This document shows positions 24,051-35,100 of a DNA stretch of 64,000 nt, piece by piece. The notes under the pieces were generated by a model. It made no database searches. It was not told the origin of the DNA and saw only the letters and a program-made list of their open reading frames with translations. The translations under genes and the position numbers were made by a program. How positions within the stretch are numbered: position 1 is the stretch's first letter; every line of letters starts with the position of its first letter. Source of the stretch: Balanoglossus misakiensis (Eukaryota; Hemichordata); assembly GCA_040954595.2 (NCBI GenBank), contig CM082581.2, positions 13,144,001-13,208,000 on the forward strand, in the 5' to 3' direction.

Positions 24051-26409
24051 ATGGCTAAGTTTCATGACCTCAACCTACCTTCTGATGGTCATGCTTTGAA
24101 AAAGTCATTGAAGACTCTAATAGAATGTAAGTTAGGATTTATTCGTGCTGTGACAATTTGGGGAAACAGCATACGTGGGCCTGGGAGATCACACGACGGT
24201 AACAACAGCACGCACGGTCCCTTGTGGTGCATGCTGGGTATTTATTTTGTTACCTTTCTTGCACAATTTTTGGGCCTTAAGCAAAATAATATTTAAATGT
24301 CAGTTTTGGACAGGGGATCGGTATTACAGACAAAGTAAAACTAGAAAATTGAAATCTCCAAATTTTACATAGCTAGCATTGTTGATTTTTTACTAGGTTC
24401 ACCACTTTATTTATTTATTTTGATAACTGGATTTTTGATGTTCTCAAAAATATTGACAAAATTCCATCTTTCAATTTGGTTATTCAGTAGGATATGAAGT
24501 AGCTGCTTTGAATTACACAGTCACATCATTGGATAAGAAGACCCAGGTAAAACATTACTTTGAAAATCACAGCTTTACGTAGGCAGTGAGGTCATCTTGC
24601 AGTCAATATGGCATTATGTTTTAAGAAAAACTTTGATAAGCTGCAACTCTGTTGTTTGTTATGTAAAATAGGCATAAACCAGATCTTTTCTTTCTTTCTT
24701 TCAGGTTCCAAAGGCGCCACCTCCCATAAAACTAGATGAAGAAACACTGTCACCTCTGAAAGTAGGTTCATCAGGGTAGCAGGCAGCACAGAGATATGTT
24801 TTACTCTGCATATATTTTTTTGATTTGACAATATCTCGTGTTTCTGTACATCAAAGCACCAATTGACATGTGCATATTTTCTTTTGGCAGGTGAAAGCAA
24901 AGAAGTTCAAACAACTGTCCCGGTTAACTGTTGTACTTAAAGACACACAGACATACAGGCTGGTAAGAGTCAACGCCATATTCGATTTTGATCAGAAACC
25001 CCCAACAAAAAATGCTGCTCAGAGAATAAATTTACTTGTCTCGATACTTTTTATAGAAACTATACTGCATGACTCGTTATTCTATGTTCTTATATTCATT
25101 CCATCTTCATACCAAAGTAACTCTTCCATTACAGAATTCAGAGCAAGTTCAGTCATACGACATTTTAGCTGTTCAACCAGAATCAGAAAAAGTATTTCAG
25201 CTAGCATGTACCCAGCTGGAAATTGACATTGTGACTTTGAACATGGCGGAAAGGTTACCATTTTATGTCAAGATACACCCAGTCAAAGCTGTGAGTATAA
25301 CTTTTGATGACTTCTAATAACAGCCATTGGAGGAGTGACATGATGGCATGATTGGTGCAAACAAATACATGTTGAAATAAAACACACTGCATCATCTTGT
25401 TGTTTGTTTTCTTTCTTGTCAGGCTATAGAGAGAGGAGTGTACTTTGAGATCAACTACGCACCAGCAGTCAGAGACTCCACTGCCAGAAGAAACATCATC
25501 TCAAATGCACTATCACTGATGTCCACATGCAAAGGGAAAAATATCATTTTTTCCAGTGAGGCTGAAAGTGTAAGTGTTTCTCTGCTTTTTGCATTTCACA
25601 AACATGTCATTGTGTTATCTATGATCTTCACCATAATGCTGATTTCTTTTATTTTTCTGACAGGTAATGGAACTGCGTGGACCATACGATGTGGCTAATC
25701 TGTATCCTTTGCTCTGATTTATATCACATATATCTCCTACATTCGTTTAAAAAAAATACCAAACCATTTCACTATGGCCTTCTGAGCCTCCCACTGTGTG
25801 GTTAGTGATTGCATTTTTTTCACTGCTGTTTGGTATTGCACTATTTTACACATTTTCCTGCTAGTTCACTTATTGGTTCTATGTGAAATACTCAGCTGAA
25901 TTTCCCTAACTATCATTACCAGAGGATTTCTGTTTGGTATGAATGAAGCCCAGGCCAAAGATGCTGTTTCCATGAACTGTCGATCAGTACTCTTGCATGC
26001 AGGTATCAGTCATTGTGTCTTCCTACTCACTCTCATATCTTAACAACTCAAAAACAGTCATGAAGTAAAATCTGTTGTCTATCCATGAGCATATTCCAAT
26101 CGAATTGAGAGCAGCTATATGCAGGAATAATTCATTGACAGGTTGTGACATTTTTTTTCAGAAACAAGGAGAAACACTGCCAAATCAGTAGTTTCGGTCT
26201 GTCAGGCCGCGGAATTAAGTGAAAAGGATAGATGGAAAGTGAGGGAATCTCAAGCTGCGAATGTGTTGATCACGGAACCGGAGGAAAATGATGATGCAGA
26301 GAGTAGTGATGATGACAGTGACGATGACAGTGAAGAGTCCGAGGAGGAAGACAGTGATGACGGAATTGATTCACATAAGAAAAGCAAGAAGCAGAAACTT
26401 ACAAAGTGA
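24051..26409 (+). CDS. RPP30: Ribonuclease P/MRP protein subunit p30
   Basis: TIM-barrel subunit of nuclear RNase P (tRNA 5' maturation) and RNase MRP. Exons: 24051-24126, 24488-24546, 24705-24761, 24891-24962, 25135-25290, 25423-25569, 25664-25701, 25923-26002, 26162-26409, total 933 nt, 310 aa. Matches to vertebrate RPP30 run throughout: MAKFHDLNLP at the start, ALNYTVTSLDKK, LSRLTVVL, YDILAVQPESEKVFQLACTQ, DIVTL..RLPFYVK, AIERGVYFEINYAPAVRDST, CKGKNIIFSSEAE, ELRGPYDVANLGFLFGM. The ATG at 24051 was chosen over the in-frame one 15 nt upstream because it aligns with the vertebrate start. The seventh intron is U12-type. The C-terminal ~45 residues are a run of D/E/S followed by lysines, making the protein longer than human RPP30 (268 aa). 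It is transcribed divergently from KIF20B. Confidence 0.96.
25702..25922 (+). other. U12-type GT-AG intron in RPP30
   Basis: The donor at 25702 reads GTATCCTTTG, which matches the minor-spliceosome 5' consensus (A/G)TATCCTTT. TTCCCTAAC at 25902-25910 matches the U12 branch-site consensus TTCCTTAAC, with the branch A about 13 nt before the AG at 25921-25922. There is no ordinary long polypyrimidine tract. Splicing joins AAT CT to A GGA, giving ANLGFLFG as in vertebrate RPP30. Confidence 0.92.
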
Positions 26410-26862
26410 TCAACTGCCATCATTTTAGGTTTTTTGAAAATAAAAAGTTCTCTTGTTACATTGATGGCCCGTTGTCATTTTTGGACATCTCATGGTAGAA
26501 CCAGAAGGATTTAAACAAAGTGCTCCTTCAAATCTTCAAACTTTTATATTAATTTAAACTTTAATCACGGTTTTTATTTCAGTCAGCAAAAAAATAACTT
26601 ATATAAACAAAACTAAAGATTGTAATGTTTTCCTTCTGAGAGACACACAATGGTAAAACAACCCTGAAATCAGAAACACACAAATGTGCGAGTACCAGTA
26701 TTGCTTAACACTTTCAAAATAGAATTTGAAAGTTGTGTTCCAATGCAAACAGACTTCATTCATTGTTAATAAATGCATTGTTACTGAAGTAAATGGTTAG
26801 TGTAGATCTCCACAAAATTATTTTGGTCCCATTAAATTTTTGTCACAGTGGGTGCTATAACT
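26410..26862. other. Convergent 3' ends of RPP30 and the EEP gene
   Basis: RPP30 has AATAAA at 26439-26444, just 30 bp past its stop. The minus-strand EEP gene has TTTATT (AATAAA in its sense) at 26573-26578. About 100 bp separates the expected cleavage sites. Nothing else is visible. Confidence 0.55.
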
Positions 26863-29800
26863 TCAGGACTTCTCATGTAGTTTCATCTGGGTGGCGATCG
26901 TTGCCAGGAGACCAAGATGATCTGATGCTGCCGCATGTCTTCTTTTGCCATCATCCAGAAGAGAGATGTTGTGAAGTTTGAAATTGTCAGGGAGCCTCAC
27001 AAAGATGTAGTCAATCTGCAAGCAAGGTTATAAACATAACAACAAAGTCAATAAACAACAGCTCATTTGCAATTGAGAAAAGGAAAGAAAAATCCTGTTC
27101 AATGAAGAAGTTGTCAGAAATATGGCTCCTACCCTTGACTCGAGATGCCTGTTCAGTGTACTAAACGTCAGTCCATGGTCCCTTGCTTCGTTCCTTGCAT
27201 ATGATCTGTCGTTACCAGGTCTGTTGGGAGAAATTATACAAGTAAAAATTTGAAAACTACAGAAGTGACTTATTGCAGTGTAGTTTTGCTTTAAAGCCTA
27301 ATATTTGAAACACGTGTTGTCAAAGGGGTCATAATTAACCTGGGTTCTGGATGGAATCTTGTCCAAGCATCATGTAAGCCTTTTGTCTGCACTCCATTGA
27401 TCATGGCTCTACCCAATAGGAATCTGTAGAAACAAAAATATCAATACTTTTTTTATTATCGTGCCAGGAAAACGCAAACTACCATGTAAATCTAATTTTA
27501 TTTTTTTTGCACACTGTAGTTTGAGCTGGGGAAGTTGGAACAACCAAAACTTACTTGATGGCCTTGGAATGTGGTTCAGCATTCAGATCACCCATCAAGA
27601 GAGCCAGTCCTGAGAATCGCTGCATGTATTCCCATAATGCGAGTACAGACTTCTCCCGTGCCTCTTCACTCAGTGACAGATGGGTAACAAAGATGTGAAT
27701 CTGTTGGGAAGATAAATATGGGTCAGCTAACTAAACCAGAAAAACAAAAAATCTATAGCAAATTATAAGTTGTGTATGAAATAAAGTCTTACCCTTCCAA
27801 AAACAGGAATTTCCACTTCAGCATGCAGGCAAATTCTCTGATGAAAATCATCTGGGTCTGATGAATTCCTGAGAAGAAAAATGTCATCAAAACAATAGTA
27901 TTCCCAGTATGAACAACATGGTCTATCAAACTGCTATATATTTCTTTATCAAAAATTGTCACTCTATGGTGTGCACACAAAACAATTTACAATTGTAGAA
28001 AATAGACAGACATTTTTCAAGATAACCACAGAATAGTATTATTACCTTGGCAACAGGATAAAATCATGAGATACTATTGGAAATCTTGAGAATATGGCCA
28101 ACCCTTCTTCAACTCTGCCGAACGTATTTTCCAAGTATGTCATGGCTGGCTGATAAATAAACTGTCCAAAACAAACAAACAAATTTGATGAGAAAAACAA
28201 CATGTGCATATAACGTTTGAAATATCACTATTATTGGTAACCGACGGATGTGAAACTGACTTGATGCAGAAAATGGTTTCATGGAATTAATTACTACATA
28301 CCTGATGATATGGCAGAGCCAAAGCAAGGTGATGTAACTGACAGGGGCCTAACTGACCACCTTTATCCAGTGCAAATCGAACCTCTTGAAGTGCCACTAT
28401 GTCAGCATTACTTTTGGATAAAATCTTTGAATGGGAAAGAAGAGATACTCTCATTGTTAAAGTAATATATTGTTGTTGACACTATGACTAGTAGTACACA
28501 TCTTTGTGTCACACTCAGCAGAAAGTAGTAAAATCCACGCTGATAGATTCAACCAAACTTGGTAGTGAAATACGTGCAACATCAAGCAGAAATGTCAAAA
28601 AGCTTCTCCAAAACTTTCAAGAGCACCGCTTTTTCTCAAAGAATATTGCCTTACCTCCCCAAGTTGAATAATTCTTCTCTCGTATGCCTTTTCCCCTTCC
28701 ACAACACTGTTAAAGTTCCATATATTATAAGACCCAATGTCCACATAATACTCCTGAGCAACTTCAGAAAGCCGTTTACTCTTCATTTCAAACTGTCTGA
28801 CCAATTCTAGAGTTCGTACATCACTTGGTAAGCTCCATAAAGCCTCTCTTGATGCCATACAATCTAATTGGTTAGTCCTGGTCACATGGCTAGCCGTGTT
28901 AGATTCTGATTGGCTTGTTACAGTCACATGATCTGTAGTCTCTGTTTGGCCAGACACATCCTGGCTCACAGCATTTCTCTTGCAATATTCCACTGCTTTG
29001 TTTCCTTGTGATGAAAGCTCAGGGAAGTGAAAAGTGTGCTGGTAAATGTAAGAATTTCTTGCTTTGTCCTGTGTGATTAAAAACTGGTGACGATAGCTGT
29101 TTGGAATGGCTGGCCAGGCTAACGTGAAGCTGAACATCAGGCCCATGATAACCTGTCGACTTTGATGTTGCTTTTTACCACCTTCCATGATGATGACTTC
29201 ATAATGAAAAGGTGTCACACCGTCTACTGTGTACTGTAATTTCTACATTGACATAGAAAAGGGAAGGATGTGAATTTCAGGGATATGATCATACAAGTTG
29301 ATAATGACTTGAAATTTTGCCTGAACTCAATATTTTCATTGTGTACAAATTTGTCATATGGAATTGAATTTTGCCTTTTCACTAAGTTCAACTGCCTATA
29401 ACTCTTACTTACCAACTTTTTGGGATGAAGTACTTGAGGTCTCACGATTTCCCCCTTGTCATTCTTTGGGAGTTTGTCCCCATGTTTTGTGCTGGTATAG
29501 TCCAAAGCAAGCTGTTGAGTGGACAAAGAAAATTACTGCTAAGATCTGAAATGTCAAAATACATGTAGATTGTAGTGGTTACTGCAGATTCAATAATGAA
29601 ATGCCACTTCAGATTGATTCGACATGAAAAGTCTGAATTCTGTTTTCTTGCCAACGCTGACATGTTTCCACGTTTCGTTTATTGACTTGTAGTGAGAAAT
29701 AATTGTGAATACCTCCACAGCACTTTGGACGTCTGTATCATTGGATTTTACATTCTTGTTGAATTCTTTCAGGATTCCTCCGTAGAGTATATTTGGACTT

Positions 29801-30418
29801 GTTTGGCCCTCAGTGCTGCTAGTGGTACTCTCCCCTGCAGAATGTTACAACAGAATGTGTACAATTTTTATGTTTGCAGAATTGTGTGCTTCCCTGAAAA
29901 TTTCAATCTGAAAATAACAAGGACGTCTATTTCAGTATTTGATAACTAAAATTAAAGTTTATCATTTCAGAATATCAATATCGATTATCTTCGTCTGTTT
30001 ACAGTTCTTTGACACGTATTACTTCCGTTTGCATTGATGTACGATTTCATGTAAGATAACGTACATGTACATTACATGATACAGACTAAAACTTCTACTT
30101 TTACCGCGACGGTTATGTACATCGATCCCGGTGATCGCCATACACAGGCCTGTGGTTGCATAGTCTGAGCCGGCCCAGCTATACACTATACTTACATATG
30201 TATGCATGTACTCTACACTAGGGCACGTACATCATACAGAGACCAGTGAAGTACTGAACAAGCAGGACGCTGTACACGAAACAGTCGGTGAAAGAGGATT
30301 GTACCAGTCTTTGCAAGGACGTTTTTTTCTTACCTACATTCTCCTCTTCGGGTCTGGATTTGGCGGACGAAGTTGCCATTAAAATGGAAAATGAGCAAAG
30401 TATAACAAATTGAGACAT
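26863..30418 (-). CDS. Uncharacterised EEP (endonuclease/exonuclease/phosphatase) family protein with signal peptide
   Basis: Exons (minus): 30418-30334, 29834-29713, 29511-29413, 29233-28655, 28424-28302, 28161-28046, 27868-27793, 27700-27555, 27423-27340, 27220-27133, 27015-26863, total 1671 nt, 556 aa. The C-terminal half (from ~residue 265) carries all EEP metal and catalytic motifs in order: GSYNIWNFN, ALQEVR, IFVTHLSL, MGDLNAEPHS, GLHDAW, IDYIFVRL and AASDHLGLLA. The N-terminus MSQFVILCSFSILMATSSA looks like a signal peptide, so a secreted or lumenal enzyme is likely. The middle part (residues ~105-265) is not recognised. The fold is Mg-dependent DNase I-like; substrates in the family range from DNA and RNA to sphingomyelin and inositides, and none can be chosen here. 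It is not an obvious ANGEL, APEX or CNOT6. An alternative start is the in-frame ATG at 30379, which would lose the signal. Confidence 0.85.
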
Positions 30419-30753
30419 TTCGTACGGACAATGCGGCGAACCTCTCCTGTCAACGCATTTCCGCCATCTTCGCAAAGTGCAGTGACACGTCACATTGGAC
30501 GCCAGAGGGCGCACAACTCAATCTTGAAACCGACATGGTGAAATGGACATGGTGGTGTTTATCTTTCCAATAATTCTACTGTATTTTGCATCTACAGATA
30601 AAAATTTAAATAAAGTTGACATTACTATCCTACATGTACGAGTCAGTCACATTATAATTTATGTTAAGCCTGTTTTATTCACATTATTAACATAAAAATT
30701 AACCATCACTGATTGAAATGCTTCAGTAATTCACTTCTACTTTGCAATGATCA
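30419..30753 (-). promoter_or_regulatory. 5' UTR/promoter of the EEP gene and 3' end of MRPS18C
   Basis: CCGCCATCTT at 30461-30470 is AAGATGGCGG on the minus strand, a consensus YY1 site of the kind found at transcription starts. Its ATG opens a five-codon upstream ORF (MAEMR, stop) in front of the EEP start. TTTATT at 30674-30679 is a minus-strand AATAAA 75 bp past the MRPS18C stop. The two genes are therefore in tandem with only about 150-200 bp between them. Confidence 0.5.
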
Positions 30754-31898
30754 TCACACACGCCTTGCTCCTCTGTCTTCAGTGATCTTGGGATCTTTCA
30801 AGAACATTGTTTCCTTATAAATAACTGGCATGTACCCTGCAAAGATTAATAAAAACATTAATTGCAGTTTGTTTGACTGGTCATCAGAGCAGCAAATACG
30901 AGTTGATGCAGGTTGTCATTCTTGATCTAGATGTCATTCTCAACTGCCTGTAGTAATTTGAAGTGATGTAAAAAATATATATACCCATTTTTCTTGATCT
31001 CTGGATATTCTTGATAATTTCTTCTTGTCTGTAAGAACACAATCCTGTTATGTGTCTCGGGTATATGTTTCCAGTTTGAGGCGATACAAACTGTGATAGC
31101 AGCCGTACATTCTGTGAAAGACATTGCAAATAAACAAAATTAAGAGGACAAATACAAGGTATTAACCAACTGCAAAAAAACACACCAGAAAATAAACCTG
31201 AATTACCTTATAGTCAACTTCAATATTATGTTTACAAAGTAAGCATTTTTCTTTCTCAGGTCTGTAAGGGTCTTCCATGTGTGAGTATGGCTACAAAGAG
31301 AAAAGAAAATCACTGTGTGGAACTAAGAACATTTATTAGTGTTTGCTTATGGTTTAGATAAATCTAAATTAATATAATTCTTTTACGAAAATTTGTTGTG
31401 AAGGATACAGAAAATAAAGATTCTGTATTGTGACAAAAGAAAACCGAACTTTCCATCTTTATACCATGTCTTTCCTGTTAGCTTCATCCACTATGGAGGC
31501 ATCTGTCTTGTTAATTTCTGTAGCAGTTGTGTCTTGGGAAGAGATGGAATTATTTGTCCAACTGGTACAGAAGAATGCTGTGTAAGACACAAACATATAA
31601 ACATCTGAGTAAAATTTGGTTAGCTGTATGAAATACACTATATACTCTTCTATGTTATAAGCCACATGAAAACACACTAGTGTGGTTTACATATGCACGT
31701 GTGTGTATGTAAGTGTGTGTACTGTATGATTGAATCACGCCCCTCCCCCTCCAATGTTAGATTCCTACATTTACCTGTGTATCCTGTTCTTGATAATCGT
31801 TGCACATTTTGTGGCGTTCTTATTTTTTGTAATCGGAAAAACTGTCCAATTGCTGGAGAAATACGGACCACAGCAGTCCTAAGCACGCAAGACGACAT
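30754..31898 (-). CDS. MRPS18C: Mitochondrial small-subunit ribosomal protein bS18m (MRPS18C)
   Basis: Component of the mitoribosomal 28S subunit. Exons (minus): 31898-31775, 31577-31465, 31290-31207, 31111-30985, 30836-30754, total 531 nt, 176 aa. The core [20 protein letters not shown] followed by [12 protein letters not shown] and GYMPVIYK...FLKDPK matches human MRPS18C rather than S18A or S18B. The CLLC pair in [14 protein letters not shown] corresponds to the Cys-x-x-Cys of the human protein. The first exon ([20 protein letters not shown], then several Arg/Lys) is a typical mitochondrial presequence. Exon 2 could start at 31577 or at a second acceptor nearer 31563; only 31577 keeps frame with exon 1. 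The protein is about 34 aa longer than human because of the poorly conserved exon 2. It is divergent from ELMOD3, 265 bp away. Confidence 0.94.
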
Positions 31899-32163
31899 TT
31901 TGTCTGCATACTCCCTAGGAAATGTAAGAAAATCATTTTATTCGTTTGTTTTCAAGAGTGTTTGTTGTATTTTCATAAAAAGAGGGAAATGACCATATAA
32001 GATAACTGTAGTATTCTTCGTTCACTGCTGATACTTTGAGAAAAACAAACGCCTATGCTGACAACACATTACATTTTATCCTCTGCATGCAAAATCACAA
32101 GTGATTTACATTGTGAACTTAGGAGGTCTGGGAAAAGGTCAACTTAAGGCCAAATTCTTCAAA
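31899..32163. promoter_or_regulatory. Divergent MRPS18C/ELMOD3 promoter
   Basis: Only 265 bp separates the two start codons, which point away from each other. There is no coding signal in it. The ELMOD3 start lies in AAAATGGCGG, a YY1-like motif. The arrangement implies a shared, probably TATA-less promoter; no TATA box is evident at the right distance from either ATG. Confidence 0.55.
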
Positions 32164-35100
32164 ATGGCGGTGGATACGAGGTAAGGATTTTGTATTGTTT
32201 CTTACTGGAAAAAAATAGCAAATTTGTCGGCATATGCCAGTTTAGATCAAAGGCTTGTCTTTAAGAGCTGTGGTTGCAGCTGTGCAACAATGCACGGAAT
32301 GTAAATTCGTTCGCCATTTTGGTATAGAATTCCCCTATCAACAGCTGGAGTTGAGCTCGGAGTCGGAAGCCCCTGTTGGTCGTCAAGACCCATCATTGCT
32401 TTGTATAAAAATCGTATAAAATACGATACGTTCTATTAATGAGCCAAATTGCAAAACGCTAGCTTCGCCTTTTTACAATGTGTCTGGCAAGATATTTAAT
32501 TTGGTCCAGGGGCTGCATATATGTGAATCAGTGAGTGTGATGTGCCCATGATGAAGAATACAATGTACATCCCTTGAAATTGACAGTTCGCACCTGCACT
32601 ACATAATGTCGGTCAGCCTAGTTGTGATTGGCTGAAAGATCCAACACCTGTTGACAATATTAAATCACTCGCATGATTATTGTGAATTTGTGACCTTAAA
32701 CCAGATAATCTTATAAAGAATAAATCCGTGAGTGCATTTGTAAAGAAGCGAATAGTGACCCAAATTTTCCCAGGTCGTAATAATATAATTACTCTTCTCA
32801 GTTACATTGAATCAATTACACCATGGATGCAGTGAAATTATTTCAGTTATGCGTTTGTTTGTTTGTTTTTACAAATACGTATCTATCTTCCAGTCAGTTG
32901 ATTTTTCTCATCATTCTAATATATTCTCAACTTTTAACAGTAGGACCCCTTTTCATGATAGCTTCAATGTCAGAATCCCATTTTAATTTAATTAAGTGCA
33001 TTTTGAGCATGTAGTTTGCAGCTGGAATGTAATTAATAAATGAAAAGGGATAAGTCTGAATGCCTGCCATAGCATTAGTTTGCTTATTACGTGACGCAGC
33101 CAGTATTTTCTGTATCTGCTGTGAACAGTTCAGGTAGAACACATCCGTTTCTGTTGTCAGCAATTTTTGGTTGTAAGGCTTCTTCAATCTAGGAATGTTT
33201 CAGGACTCTAGCTGATTTCCCTACTGATTTTTGTAAACAAGGCACAGTAGGATACCTATGTCTGCTCTTGTGTTTTACAGAAAAGAGAAAGACGGAAAGT
33301 AAACTGTTCAATTTCTGACATTTTGAGAGATGACATTTGTGAAAATAAATATGCCAAAGTCCTCAAGAATGTTATTTTTCACTGAGTACATATGATTTTC
33401 TTGTAATACGCAATGACAGATTTACATGAACTTTGCTATATATCAGCATAATCCATTCACCTACTTTCTACTACTGTGGGGTCATATTCTGAATAGACTT
33501 GTAAGACATCATGATAAGAGATTAGTGTATGGCTAGCACAATTGGTCAAAGGAAAAATACCTTGGCATGTTTGCCATCTTCAAGAGATTGGTTTCTCACA
33601 GTGACAACCTGAGGATTGAGTACCACAGCTTTATAAACCCTTACTTCATCTTCATTGAATTTCAGCTCGGCTGTGGATGATGAGTTTGATTTGGTGTTTG
33701 ATGATATTGGATGTTTGAGTGAGCAGACTCCAACGAGAAATGGGACCAGCCATGGTGATACCGTGGCTGTACAAACAAGGAACAAATACATGATCTCAGA
33801 AGATCAGTTGCTCCAGGTACACGCACAGTTTTTGCTTATTTAGCAATCTTAATAACTGACAAGATAAATGTGTACATGTCACAGATATATCGACAGGTGA
33901 CATCTTTGTCCCAGTATTGAGAATTCTGACTTTTGTCTTTCTTCGGATTTTGTAAATCCAGGACGTACAGACCGACAGTGGTGGTGGAACGTTGGAGAGA
34001 ATGCTGGCGTATCAAGCAGTCACCACAACCACCAACAACTCTGAGTGCAGCACACAAGAAATAAGTGTCTCTGCATCAAAATACGAAGTCACCAATAAAA
34101 CACAGGTAAGTTGTTTGTTTTGACCCCAGTGAGCAGTAAAGTTGGGCCTAACTTTTTTGTGTCTAAATTTCCTATGGTATTGTATTATTCTATTGACCTC
34201 TGCATTGAATTTCATTTGGCTGAGCTTGCTTCATGAAAATGACCATAGTAGAAATGGGTCAAGTTTCTAGCAATTCCCTATGTCATCCTATGGGAAGAGA
34301 CAAATTCCATGTGCGTTCGTAGTGCACATACATCCTTCAGATAGTAGGCAGTAATACTCAATTGTAGATCCCTGGATGGGCTGATACCATACATACATCC
34401 TTGCTGGAAACCAAATCCATGAAACCTGAGAGTGAGTCATCAAATGTGACCTGCATGTAAAATGTAAAACGACCCCAGCTCCCTATTTACATTTACAAAT
34501 CCTTTAGGATTAAAATCTTTATACATGTACATGTTCCCTGTAGTTGGGAAATGTCTTGTGTCATTTTATAACAACAAAAATTGTGTCATATAAGTTGCAC
34601 CATGCTTAATCTAACCACAAAGCCATCCGTCTATCAACTGATGTACTTTGCCAGGATGTCTTTCATATGAGAATTTTATGGACACTAAATGTGTAATTTT
34701 ATATACTGAGGCAGTATTGCAGGAACAGTGAACTCAGTATGCCTTGATGGCAATCTGCTGTGCTTGATTTCCCAAACATCCGCTCACCCAGACTGCACAC
34801 AGCGCCTGGTGTGTGCCATGTGTTTGCCGTCTCAGCTCAACACACACACATCTTCTTCAGAGGAACCTTAGTCTAGTATCTAGCCGTATTTTGACTGACA
34901 TGACTGACTGACATATTTCTGACAGGTATCATCCGAACAAGAGTTCCATCTGCCTGAACCAAAGACGCAAGCACCAGAAATTGAACAACAACAACAACAA
35001 CAGAGTTTTTTTGTTGAGACAAACAATAGACAAGTGTCTGAAAATTCTTCAACACAGCAGGACCAGTCAGTTGAGGTAAACAATTGGGCTACTGTACATG

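Noticed and set aside
33546-33791. An 81-codon minus-strand frame opposite ELMOD3 exon 2
   Set aside because: The plus strand joins exon 1 in phase and continues to the ELMO domain. The minus reading has no splice partners or similarity.
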